Notes under the pieces: model-generated
The model's database searches: none
What the model was told of the DNA's origin: nothing
Seen by the model: only the letters and a program-made list of their open reading frames with translations
Translations under genes and position numbers: made by a program
Source of the DNA: Antitrichia curtipendula
Lineage: Eukaryota > Streptophyta > Bryopsida > Hypnales > Leucodontaceae
DNA: 64,000 bases
Direction: 5' to 3'
Assembly: GCA_951230915.1 (NCBI GenBank)
Contig: OX579637.1
Coordinates: 27,094,001-27,158,000 of the forward strand
Shown: one piece after another, positions 11,579-22,055 of the stretch
How positions within the stretch are numbered: the first letter of the stretch is position 1
Layout of the letters: every line of letters starts with the position of its first letter

Positions 11579-12949
11579 TGTCGCACGCGTAGTTAGCGCG
11601 TAAGTATTTTTAACACAAAAATGTGGTAAGATGATACGAGTTATCGTCCCAGGGAATTCTAGTATGTTGCTGCAAGTTTCGGGTATCCGGTTCACTTCCT
11701 AAACACCCCAAGCAATCCGTACAATCTATTGCTATCTTCCGGAAACTAGTATTTTCCGGATTCTAATCCGGATCTGTCCTCTTCCGGATTTTGGTTCCAA
11801 CTCTCCACTTGTTTCCAGATGCAAGCACTTTCCGGATTCCAATCTAGTTTCCGGATTTATCCGGTATCTAGATTCCACTGCTCAACTCATCGGTTTTATA
11901 TATCCTTGTTTTACCCTCAGGGGGTCCACTATTGGTCTTTTGAGGGATAGGGACTTCACCACTCTTAATCCTCACATAATCTATCCTCTATCACACCAAA
12001 ACACAATCCAAGAAATGATTGGCTAAGTAAAGGAGGTGGCTCCCTCACAACTTCCGGGTTGTAAATCCGGAAAGCTGATCTTGCAGGGACACGTTAGAGC
12101 CTCCTTATTACAACGACAGATCACTGACTTTCCGGAACTAAGGGCTGACTTCCTAGCTGTCGACCGCTCCTGAGGTTGGCAGACCTTTCGATGGGTGGAA
12201 ATATTCCTCTGGCGGTTGCTTATCTCCGCACGGAATCCTCCCTGGACTTCCGGACTCGCACCCACATCCCTTCTAGGGCCTCCACCGGATCACTGTTCCG
12301 GCAAATTAAAGGCACCACGCACAGCTCCTCACTTGCAAATCTAAAACTCTTTTGCACAACACACTTAGCCTAATCCGGATAACAAAGAATCCGGATTCTT
12401 TCCTTGCACACTCTCACTTATACACCAGCATACAAGTAACCATAGACGCAATACGCAAGTGAATGATCCTCAAGGTGGTCTCCTGAATGCTCAGATTAAA
12501 TGACAAGGAAAGGAATGACAGGCCAACAAGCTGGCCTGCCCTTAAAAACAATCAAAAAGCGGCCAAAGGCCCACACAAAACCTGGCCAATGGCCAACTAC
12601 AAATCCGGCCAACGGTCCTAATAACCGTTGCGGATAAAACGGAAAGCCGTTGACAACCGAAAAGTCCGGAACTACGCCAATCCCTAAAATTCCGGAACTT
12701 CCTAAAATTTCGGATCTTGACTACTTCCGGAAACTCCTAAAATTCCGGGACATTTCCGGAATCCGAATCCGTCATGTTACTGGACTTTAACGTTTAAAAT
12801 AATTCTAATGATCCAAAAAATTACTTATTCTAAACTTACTCTCTATCTGTTCCGTATTGCCTATTCTTACATCAGAAATGAAAATTTCTACTCTATTCTA
12901 ATCCTATTCTAGTCTATTCTACTAACATTTGAATTTCCATCCTGGGACA
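11579..12949 (+). mobile_element. Inserted TG...CA unit without ORF (LTR-like), B family
   Basis: 1371 bp that starts TGTCGCACGCGTAG and ends CCATCCTGGGACA. It is flanked by GTCTT (left) and ATCTT (right), a near-perfect 5-bp target duplication. Its first ~1.1 kb matches the reverse complement of B's 3' tail (25525 down to about 24450): shared words include TTAACACA and ATCGTCCCA, plus ATGTTGCT, AACACCCCAAG and the GGGACTTCACCACT/GGGACTCCACCACT block. Its last ~150 bp matches the reverse complement of B's left end (TATTCTATTCT then TTTCCAT). The 2 kb holding B's ORF is absent. It therefore behaves like a solo LTR or an internally deleted copy. The ATCGTCCCAGGGA motif resembles one common in LTRs of plant Tat/Ogre-like elements. 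Confidence 0.65.
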
Positions 12950-14039
12950 ATCTTCACTTTGCATTTTTCTTGTGTTTTCCATTTGCTCTCTTGTTGTGTG
13001 TCTCTCCCAAGTGCGTGGCAGGGTTGTATGGTGAGAAGTTAAGAAGGCGTGAGTGGATTTGTGAAGGAATTCTCCCCTTAGTGTTTTAATCTTATTCTAA
13101 GTACATGAAAGCGGGTAGGAAGAGTTGGGAGTGAGTTTCAAGTTCCTCAGCACGTTTAGAGTTTGAGATTCCGAGTGAGAAAGCCGTTGTTAGTCTAGGC
13201 GGATAGGGAGGGATTCCTTAGTCGCGCTAGAACTTCCCGGGTGGGAAATCTGGTTGAGTGTCCGATCACATGTGAGGTCTCACTGCCCTAGTGGTAAACG
13301 GAAGAGCTTTGATTGATGTTGGAATGGACATATTCACTTGTTACCGCCTAGCTTTTTACGGATAGGAATTGGCGTTAAGGTCGTTGTAGTATTGAAAGGA
13401 TTGTACAGGGGGTCTTGGTGTGACCTACAAACCGAACTGACATCTGGGTTGTTGTGAAGGATCAAACTGGATCCAAATTAGTCTAGGAGATTAGAGATTA
13501 GGATAGTGGATCTTTAGCCACTATAAGTTACGGAAGGTGTGGTGGGCCTACCACTCTCAAAAGCAAGCGGCGACCCCTATAATGGCTAAACAAAGGTAAA
13601 ACCAAACCAGATAGGAGTGAAATTACTTATAGACAATCCAAAGCGGATTGATCTAGACGGATACCGGGATCGGAAATGGTAAGATCCTGGGGTTGGGTTG
13701 GGTTTCAATAATCAGTTAACTAGTTGGAACCGGAAGATAGAGGGAATCCGGTCTTTAGTTTTCTTGGTGTTTTTATGTTTCCGGTTTGAAGAGTAGGACC
13801 GGAAGGAAGGCTTTTGCTACTGACTATGCTTAGTTGCTTGATAAAGCTAGATACTTCACAGAATCTCATGGGTTCAATCTTTAGAGTCACTTAGTTATAC
13901 ACTAGGGTGATTTTTGTGAGTATAATGGAAAATTTACCTACCCTGTGCTGCGACAAAATTCCGTATGGCACGTCCAATAAACGGCAAGAGGTGTTTTGAC
14001 TTTTCCTGAGTGGGGGCTTGGAATTATTTGAAGTGCTCT

Positions 14040-15277
14040 AAGAAATAGACAAACCATTGAAGGCAACACAGAGGAATCCAAAGAAGATCCGGATTTTGAC
14101 GATACATGGGCACCACAAGTAGGGAGAGTGAAGGAACAACCTACTGCATCCACCAAAGTATTGATTCAAAATGACGAGGGAGGTTCAACGTCACAAGGTT
14201 GGAGATCCCTAAATACCTCAAAAATAAGATGTTCAACCATGCAAATTGGACCGACATCAACTTCAACAACAGTTCAAGTCTTACCGATGTCAAGACATGA
14301 TGCAAGCAACATCTTTGACTTTGGCCCAAATGATGACACGCCCATGGAAGCAGTTGTTTGTACTCCCATTCTCCAATCTCCTATTGGATCAATTAACAAC
14401 GCTATGACTTTGGTAAAGACACAAGAACTCTTGAAGACCAAAGACAACACAATTGCGTTACTACAAAGCAATTTGAGGAAGTTACAAACGGAGTGCGACT
14501 AAAAATATGCTCTCATTTTGCAGCAATCTATAGAATTGCAACGCCTTCAAAAGAGAGCGCATGTGACTTTCACTTTGTTGGATATAGATGACGCCTTTGC
14601 TGAACATAATCCACGTCATTTGGACAAGGTTGTAAGAGTCCTCATTGTTGATTTGGTGCACTTTTCTCCCCTCACCAATCGCACCAAGCGTTCTCTAGGT
14701 CTTCAAAGTGCACTTTTGACAACATTTATGGAAGACGTAGATATTGCTACAAATGAAGACCATGGGCCCCAAGATTTGCTCTAGTTTCCTACGGTTCTAC
14801 ATTCCATATAATTGCAGAAAAAAGTACACTTTCAAGCAGAAAACAAAATGCTTTGAGAGCGGTTGGGGCAATTGGTGGTCACCTACTACCATTGGAAGGT
14901 TGCGTGCATTCTCTCTGTAGATAGAACACAGCAAGTTGCAAAGGAGTTGGAAAAAGTTTCTAGAAACTTCGTTGCACAGGCTCCTAAACGAGAATGTGGT
15001 CTCACGTCATGGGCATTGTTAGAGGACATGTTCCTGGACAACATACCCATGCTAGAGACGGAAAAGAGAAGTCTTATAGATTGGACAAAAAATGGTTGGG
15101 ACTACAAAAATGGCATGTCCATCCATATTGAAGTGGAGGCACAAAAACTACTATGGCCAAATCCTGCGCCTTTTGTTTTGGACCGTATCAAATGCTCCAT
15201 ATGTTAAGACCAGTTTGACCTTGAAGGTGGATGGGCACTTGGATCATTTGTACATGTGTACCACCCTCAATGTCTAA
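14040..15277 (+). pseudogene. Unrecognised gene, 3' part, with C-terminal Cys/His cluster
   Basis: Plus-strand coding-like sequence resuming after element A. It runs through an acidic block (EESKEDPDFDDTWAP, from 14072), a Ser/Thr-rich linker, a leucine-rich heptad segment (14395-14560), then after stops a block with LTSWALLEDMFLDNIPML and WPNPAPFVLDRIKCSIC. It ends in DQFDLEGGWALGSFVHVYHP-QCL. The C-x2-C ... H-x3-H-x2-C spacing suggests a RING or PHD-like zinc finger. In-frame stops at about 14500, 14782, 14810, 14853 and 15205 make it a pseudogene. The family is not recognised. Continuity with 8865-9266 is inferred from position and strand. Confidence 0.45.
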
Positions 15278-15289
15278 CCGTGCAATTTG

Positions 15290-16127
15290 AGTCAAAATTA
15301 GGACTACCCCTAGGTCTAATAGGAATTAAATGTTGCATTGCAGAGTATTACAGATAGATAACATATCAAAAATTGTATAAATTTACTTCTAAATATTTTA
15401 AAACTAAGCAATTGAATTAGCAGAAGTCAATTTTGAGCACAAACTAATTGATTGAACCATCATATGCAACTTGTCTCCTACCCCTAGACTTGCCATCTAA
15501 GAACAAGTTGCATTTGCATTTTTAGTACATAGTGTGGATTTTAAAATGATCAATAATTCAAATAATGTAAACATGATTTACATGAAGAAAAAACTTTTTC
15601 AATGCAAAAAATGGTCTTTTCAAAACATCTTCAATAAAGAACTAATATAATTTTTTTTAAATAACAAGAGTTAAACTTGACATTCTATAGATTCATTGTT
15701 ATGAAACAACCATTTTAAAAACATTTATCTTTAAATTCAAAATCAATTTAGAAGGAACTTTGATGTCTTATTTGATCTTTTCAAAGTTAAAGTTTATTTT
15801 AGAGTAGGGATTTCATAATTGCTGGCAAACTAGAGCACCTCATAACTTTGATCTCATAAATCAATATGGACTCATAATAAGAAAACATGCACTTTAAAAT
15901 GAAGAAAGAATGTACATTTGTATGTATTTATTTACTAAAGGTTAGTAACATCCAAAATAGAAGTGGAAAAATTCTAGAAATTCTACTTTGTTCCTATATA
16001 TTGCAGAAAGTGCGAACAAAGTCAAATTCCCTGGGCTCTGATCCCATTCTTTCTTTTTTAGCTTCAGATTTTCTTTTGGTGTTGATACTTCATTTACACC
16101 ATTCCTTAAAATAACGACGTTGACACT
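15290..16127. other. AT-rich spacer, no gene seen
   Basis: Low-complexity AT-rich sequence with only short frames. It ends at ACT (16125-16127), immediately before the CACTA terminus of element X. Confidence 0.5.
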
Positions 16128-16447
16128 CACTAGAAGAAACCGGCATTTCTGGTGACAGGTCAGAAAACATGGAAGTATGTTTTCTGTGACAAGGAGGCGT
16201 ATTGACGTTGATGTCCTCAAAAATTTGTTTTCATGGACATGGCAAAAACATGTTAGAATTTGGAAAAACGCAATCAATTTCAGCATGTTTTTAGGTGGAC
16301 GTCTTTTGAAACATGCTCTAAAAAGGGGATGGAAAAAGGCCACGTGGCTGCCGCATCATGTCCACGTAATCTCCACATAGGCAGGGAGTTCCAAATTTAA
16401 TTTTTTTTTTAATTGGCCGGTGCTGAAGTGGCAATTGATGTGGCAGA

Positions 16448-16500
16448 GTCAGAAAATGACATGGATTTTATTTAGATGACGTGGAAAGTCATTTTCTGAC
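16448..16500. repeat. Subterminal inverted repeat of X
   Basis: Perfect 13-bp arms GTCAGAAAATGAC (16448-16460) and GTCATTTTCTGAC (16488-16500), 320 bp inside the X terminus. GTCAGAAAA also occurs at 16160, nearer the end, as expected for scattered binding words in a CACTA subterminal region. Role inferred. Confidence 0.55.
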
Positions 16501-19500
16501 GTGGCACAGTCCAGTCAGCAGACATTGGCAACTACTTGCTGTGGAAGTGTTGTTGGCGTCAACGTTCTGTGATACGCAGTTGTGTTTTCTGTGATGTTTT
16601 ATTTGACAAGGTCTAGTTACCGTAGATGTTGAAGTCACTGTTTCTGCAGGTAGTGTCCTGTCTCAGTATATATTCATTTCAAATGGTGCTAGCGTAATGC
16701 AATGCTAGCAGTAGAACGCAAAGCGTTGAATTGCTAGTCTTTCGTGACACTTGCATGCTAGATTTTGGTGCAAGCATCATTGTAGGAAACGTTTCTTCTA
16801 TCTAGGGCCATGTGGACATGGCCTTCTCTTCTTGTTTTAGGGTGTGTTTCAGAAGACATGGATTCTGTATTGCCGTAGACAAAGACGTTGTCTTCAACAA
16901 CGCTGTGAGGATGGCATGCTGTCTGAAACATGTACGGTAATATTGTAGGAAAATGTGCACGGTTGATTGTTGTCATGTTCAACGTGTACCTTTCTCTATG
17001 CAGTGTTACAGTGGTTATGACTATTGACAAGTAGATGTTTCACGTAGCTGAATACCAAAAGCGTGACAATGTCATATACAATGTCATAAGGAACACCTTC
17101 TGTTATAACATTTGTTAATTCACTAGCATAGGCGACATCATTGTTGCTTGTTCCCATGTAGTGTCACTTGCTTCGAAGAAGGCATAAGACATCATTCGAG
17201 TGAACTGCTTACAACATGCATCATGTTACTCATAATGTCCAATGCAAATGCTTGTGTACATGGCGTTACGCATACCCCTAGACAAGGAACATGTTATTGA
17301 CAAGCATGTTAATTAGTTTCTGAAGTTGTATTTCATAATATAGGAAGCCATTTCATTTTATGTCTTCCCTACTGTTAGGGCTTTTGCAGTATCAAACTTC
17401 TAAGGCTTCTGCACTGCATTGAAATCAGGGAAGGCAAATGTGTGCAAGATATGCCAGGCAAAGTAAATGGGAAAAAAATTTAGAATTACATGTTTCTCAA
17501 TTGAAGTCATTGTACAAGACGAAATGCAAATTACAACTTCAAAGGAAAAGTCATGTTCATCATTCTTTGGAAGATCTACTTCACTTATACCTAAAAATGT
17601 AGATTAGTCAAATCAGTTAAGGAGCAAGGAACGTTTCAGTACGGGTGCAGAGCAGTTGTTGTTGACACCTACATACATAGTCAAAACTGCAGGTGTTAGT
17701 AACATATGAGGAGCTTCCAAAGTATTTGACTGTACACGTTAGGCAAATAATGTAGTAAATGCAAGGAAAGCGTGGTATGGATGATTTTACTTTTGAAGGA
17801 GAAAATTCCTTCTCTGTCACATCACATCGTGCTACAAACTACTAAATGCTATATAGAACATGATGGTCTTCAGAATAGACTGTATGTCATGAACAAAAGG
17901 AAAGTAGAGAGAATAGAACCTTCTGAAGAACATTTGCATGTCGGATTGTTGGCTGTCATTGTAGTTGACGAAATTATTTAGCTTCACCTTCCACTGTAAG
18001 TGCGTTGCGCTTGGTGTTCAATATTGAACACCAAGAATCAATAAGTGAATTTCTTGCGAGGTATTGGCTGAGACTATGTGAATTTCTTCATCCGCAAACT
18101 CTTCATTCTTCCTTAAGAAATCATTATGCATGATGCTGTTGGCAATTGTTCTTATGTGGATGAAATATGCATGAAAAAAGGTCGCAATGGAAACTAGCAG
18201 TCACAGCACTGCAGACATCAGAAGTTCCTTATTGTTGAACGTAAGGCCAAAGACAGCATGGAGTCAAACTTGTAGCATTCCTTTCTATGAAGAGAAGGGC
18301 CGCAGTGCAATCTGCAATTACAAGCAAGAACAAGAAATTTACCTTCCCTCTTCTGCTGAAACGGCAGAGAATGCAACGTCCTTCTATAATCGAAGTAGCA
18401 CTGCATCTGAGATCCTACAGTACAATGAGCCTTCAGAAACATGGGGAAAGCTGTCAGTGCATGTACTGTACTTTTAATTTGCAAGTAATGAGAATTGCGT
18501 TTTCTAGCAGAATTGATGACAAAGGCACATGTGCTTACAATTTAGCGAACATGCTCTCCTACGTTTGGAACATGATTGAACGGGAAGGTTTGTTCAGTTC
18601 ACTTCTACTTTTGTCATTCCAAATGAGAAAACTCTTCAAACTTGTGAAATGATAAGAGAGCATTCAGGTCCCAGCTGCCAAAGTTCCAAAGTCCGAGCAA
18701 TTGTACTTTCTTTTACCGATGAGCATTGACTAATGCCATTTCAAGTATTCACTTGATAGACTCACATGATGAGGTTATTGAATTGTACATTGTCATGATG
18801 CTGCAATGATTAACGTTCAACAAAGTAACCTGATCAAGAAACCTAGGCACAGCAGCTGCGTCAACAGGCATTCCAGCAAATAAATTAATTTAAGGATATA
18901 ATAGAGAATTTTTGAACAGAAACAGAAATGACCATAATAAGTACGGAATCTGAATACATAAGGACGCACAAGAGTAGCGACTTTCTCTACTTTCATAGTA
19001 CTATGACGAGGTTGCTTTCAAGAATTTAGCAAACAAATATAAATTATGCTGTAAACTTACATCTACTAGAAGCAGGCGGTACAAAAAGGCTTCAACAACA
19101 ATACTACATTATTTTCAAAAAAATTGCAATGGAGAGAATGTGACGCGTTTACAGTAAGGATAACTCTCATGACGCTTCTTCTTTAATTTTTGGGCCGACT
19201 CGATGCCTCTACAAAGAACACACGAATGTCCCTTCCTGTTACTATCTGTAACGTCGAGAATGGTTCTTAAATACAAGTTATCGAACCTCTGAAAATCCTC
19301 TAGCAATTCCATACTATTGCAGGTAAATTCCTTGAAGATGAAGAGGGCGCAGGACATGTATAGTGTCACCGGGTACAGCTGTGAGCATTGCCATCATCAT
19401 TGCTCTATGATGAAGACGTTCAACTCGTAATGTATGCTTCAGACATAAGCGTAATCATACAATAGTTCATACTGTTGTTCTAGGACCAACATGTTGACAA

Positions 19501-20200
19501 CTAATTGCAGTAACCGTATTCCCAATTCCCAATTTCGAAATGACCAATTTGTTGACGAAGCTCGGTCTGCTCACATGAAATTGGTAGGGAGCCTCGTAGG
19601 ACAATCACAGAACCCTCCCAGGAAATAGGGATACATTCCGATGTATGCTGAAAGCCTTCATATTTATGAAAACACTTCAGTACTTTCCCCTGATGTCACT
19701 GACCTACTTAGGTGGAATTTAGAATGCCATGAGCACGTACCTGCTACTGAGAAGAGAAGTTCTATTTGCCGAAGCTAATGCCGTGCGGCTGCAGCGGGGG
19801 AGAAATGAAAAGAGCAATGATGTTGAAGCCGGAAATCAAAAAACAAATTCTGATTCGTGCGTGTAAGACGTGCAATGATAACATTGATATAATCAGGCAC
19901 TAAAATGCTAAATTGATGTACATATTCTTTGCAATTCCAGAAGGAAGAGTACATATCTATATATGATAGTACTAGAAGAAGAAATGAAGGACATCGTTAC
20001 TACAATGCGTTTAGGTCTATGCCCGCCACGACTTTGGTTTCGGACTAGGACTCTGATAATGCCATAATGAACGTCATGGTGCTCTTCTGCCATGCGAGGT
20101 AAGAAGTTATTGGTCATAGAGTCATTCCATTCTTATGGATTCAGGCTTTCTTTGTACGTGTACAGGACTGAACACACACCCATCCCTTAAACATATTCCT
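16501..20200. other. X left arm, no confident gene
   Basis: Non-repetitive DNA of even base composition with frequent TGTCA, ACATG and GAAGT words. Short frames on both strands have no recognisable motif. One minus-strand stretch (19369-19115) has a C-x2-C pair in HSCVLCRG and could be an exon of something captured, but this is weak. Confidence 0.4.
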
Positions 20201-20224
20201 GAATGTGCTTCCTGGAGATGCATT

Positions 20225-20720
20225 GGATCACAGCAAATGCGTTCCACTTGCATTTGTAAATGAAGAGCTCATAGGGCTATTCATTCTCATACAATGAAGA
20301 GGAAAAACGAGTGCATTTACGTTGACCTTGTACTCACTGTCTAAGTACAAGTCATACGAGTCTTTATACTTGCCAAATTTAAACCACATTTGCAAGACCT
20401 TATTCTTGAATTCCGAGCTATGTCTTTTGAATTCCCAATAAGGTAGCCAAATAGTATTCTTGTTATACACATTAGGTTACCACAGGCAAGACCTGTTACC
20501 TATCAATGAAAAAAGACGTCTGCTTCCCGTTGATTTTTGAAATCACTGGACAAAGCTCCACCAACAACTCCGTCAATATGTGCATGTCCTTTCATATATT
20601 TACATAAACAGTACGCGTACAGTCCCCCTCAGCATACATGTGCACCTTCTGAGGTAGATCTTAGAACATAGAATCCAAACACAGTAGCGTATATTCAGGG
20701 AAGTATGGAGTTGCCTTGTA
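20225..20720 (-). pseudogene. Unidentified exon-like stretches beside the PFK fragment
   Basis: Minus-strand frame from about 20720 to 20505 reads through 70 codons with two stops (blocks ATPYFPEYTLLCLDSMF and KVHMYAEGDCTRTVYVNI, then HILTELLVELCPVISKING). A second block at 20470-20228 contains TIWLPYWEFKRHSSEFKNK. The amino-acid composition looks protein-like, but I recognise no family. It lies directly downstream, on the same strand, of the phosphofructokinase exons, yet does not look like phosphofructokinase. It may be a second captured gene or part of the element. Confidence 0.3.
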
Positions 20721-20805
20721 TATCAACATGTTGAAAAAATTAGTGAAAATGCGGTGTACATTGGAATTACATTACATGCACAAATAGAGTTGGACATGTG
20801 GACAT

Positions 20806-21549
20806 GTTATTGGTGGAATTCACGTACACCATATTGCGTCAAATGACCACTGACAATCTCACGAATCACAGTGTTGATATCGGGACATAATCCTCCACAA
20901 CTTACAATGCCTGCCTTTACTTCCTCTAGTTTGAAATATCTCTACAGAATAGAAAATACACTTACGTGTTGTCAATACAGAAGGTCTCCCATCAACTATC
21001 TACGCGTTTTTTAGAATGATCTCTAAAGCAGAAGCAGAGTTGAGACGTGGAACCTTGTCTCCTGGTCCTGCACGTCTAAAATGAATACCACTTCTAGAAG
21101 TATTGACATTTACCACGACTTGCACATGCAGACGAACTGCTTGACTTATCATGTTTGCTTTATGTATTAGACATTTCACATCACTGTTGGATTATTTGAT
21201 TTGACAAATAGGTGACCTTAAACATAGTTGGAAAGACTGATGAAATCCATGCTTCTCTTTTGCAAACAATGACTAGCCGTACTAGGTTTTTATGTGAAAC
21301 TTACCTCTTTGGCTATGACATTTGTGTCCTCAACAAAATACTGCCTGCAACCAAGACGAAAGAATTTCCAATCAGCCGATTTCTTTCTGAAATTTCAGAT
21401 TTCTGGTGGCTTCATTAAGCCGGTAGTATGTCTACGATGTTCACGTATTCCAGCACTTTACTATTTCAAACCAATTACAGCATGACACACGATAGAGCTC
21501 ACCGCTCTGCTGAGTATGGACGGTTGTGTTTCAATGGATTATCATATGT
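20806..21549 (-). pseudogene. PFK-like: Captured ATP-dependent 6-phosphofructokinase exons
   Basis: Four minus-strand segments read in order as the N-terminal part of a plant ATP-phosphofructokinase, the glycolytic enzyme that phosphorylates fructose 6-phosphate. Exon 21549-21503 gives TYDNPLKHNRPYSAE. Exon 21344-21305 gives QYFVEDTNVIAKE and joins the first in phase through GTGAGC donor and TTGCAG acceptor. About 21120-21060 gives SRSGIHFRRAGPGDK. 20938-20809 gives [19 protein letters not shown] followed by [11 protein letters not shown] and YGV. Relatives have TYPNPL, QYFV, RGxHFRRAGP and [19 protein letters not shown] in this order. In the nucleotide-binding GGLCPGLN motif the second glycine is Asp here. 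The rest of the enzyme is absent. It lies in the left arm of CACTA element X, so it is a transduplicated gene fragment, not a working gene. Confidence 0.85.
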
Positions 21550-21559
21550 CTGTCCAAAA

Positions 21560-22055
21560 GAGAAAAATTTATCACAACAAAGTTCAGTTACAGAGATCAT
21601 TCAACAAAAAAGATGAAGAAGATCATTTAATTTGACCCGGATAACAAATAATGGATGCTTCTCCTGCGGGCGTTGCCGTACTTAATGATTCCTCTTTACT
21701 TCCTACATTGCAAGGTGAGGAAACGATGCTGAACACATACGCGAGCTAGTAAAAGTTTTGTAGTGCATTTCATAGTCTATCCAGTAATTCAAAATTGGTA
21801 CTCGTATATCCAAGTACGCTGAATACGTCACAGCATGTATGACAAGAAAATTAAAGCACAAGGATGGCTCAAGACACTACCGCCTGAAATCTATGTCCAG
21901 AAAGGCTACTTGAGAGAATTAAAGAAGGTAAAATAGCAACTACTAGCACATTCATGGTGACCGAAGTGACCATTTTGGACTTGCCAACCAGATAACCCTT
22001 CAATACGCATACATAATAATACACTTACCATCAGAGTTCTCTTGGAAGAAGTAGT
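21560..22055. other. X left arm between PFK fragment and element B
   Basis: No frame of note. A good splice donor (GATG then GTAAGT, minus strand, near 22035) lies just left of B's insertion point, so B may have landed in or next to a further exon of the captured region. Confidence 0.35.

Larger units (their letters stand above)
9220..13955 (+). mobile_element. Element A, TG...CA type element with ORF, related to B
   Basis: About 4.7 kb rich in the word TCCGGA, quite unlike its flanks. It contains a plus-strand ORF homologous to that of element B (22056-25525), and its 3' part (for example 13540-13640, AAGCGGCGACCCC with AAAGGTAAAA) matches B's 3' tail at 25235-25300. The right end is probably GTGCTGCGACA at 13955, followed by AAATT, matching B's terminal CGACA. 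The left end is less certain, between about 9210 and 9260. A separate TG...CA unit of the same family is inserted at 11579-12949 in opposite orientation to A's own tail. No reverse transcriptase, integrase or second terminal repeat is visible, so A is non-autonomous. Confidence 0.6.
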
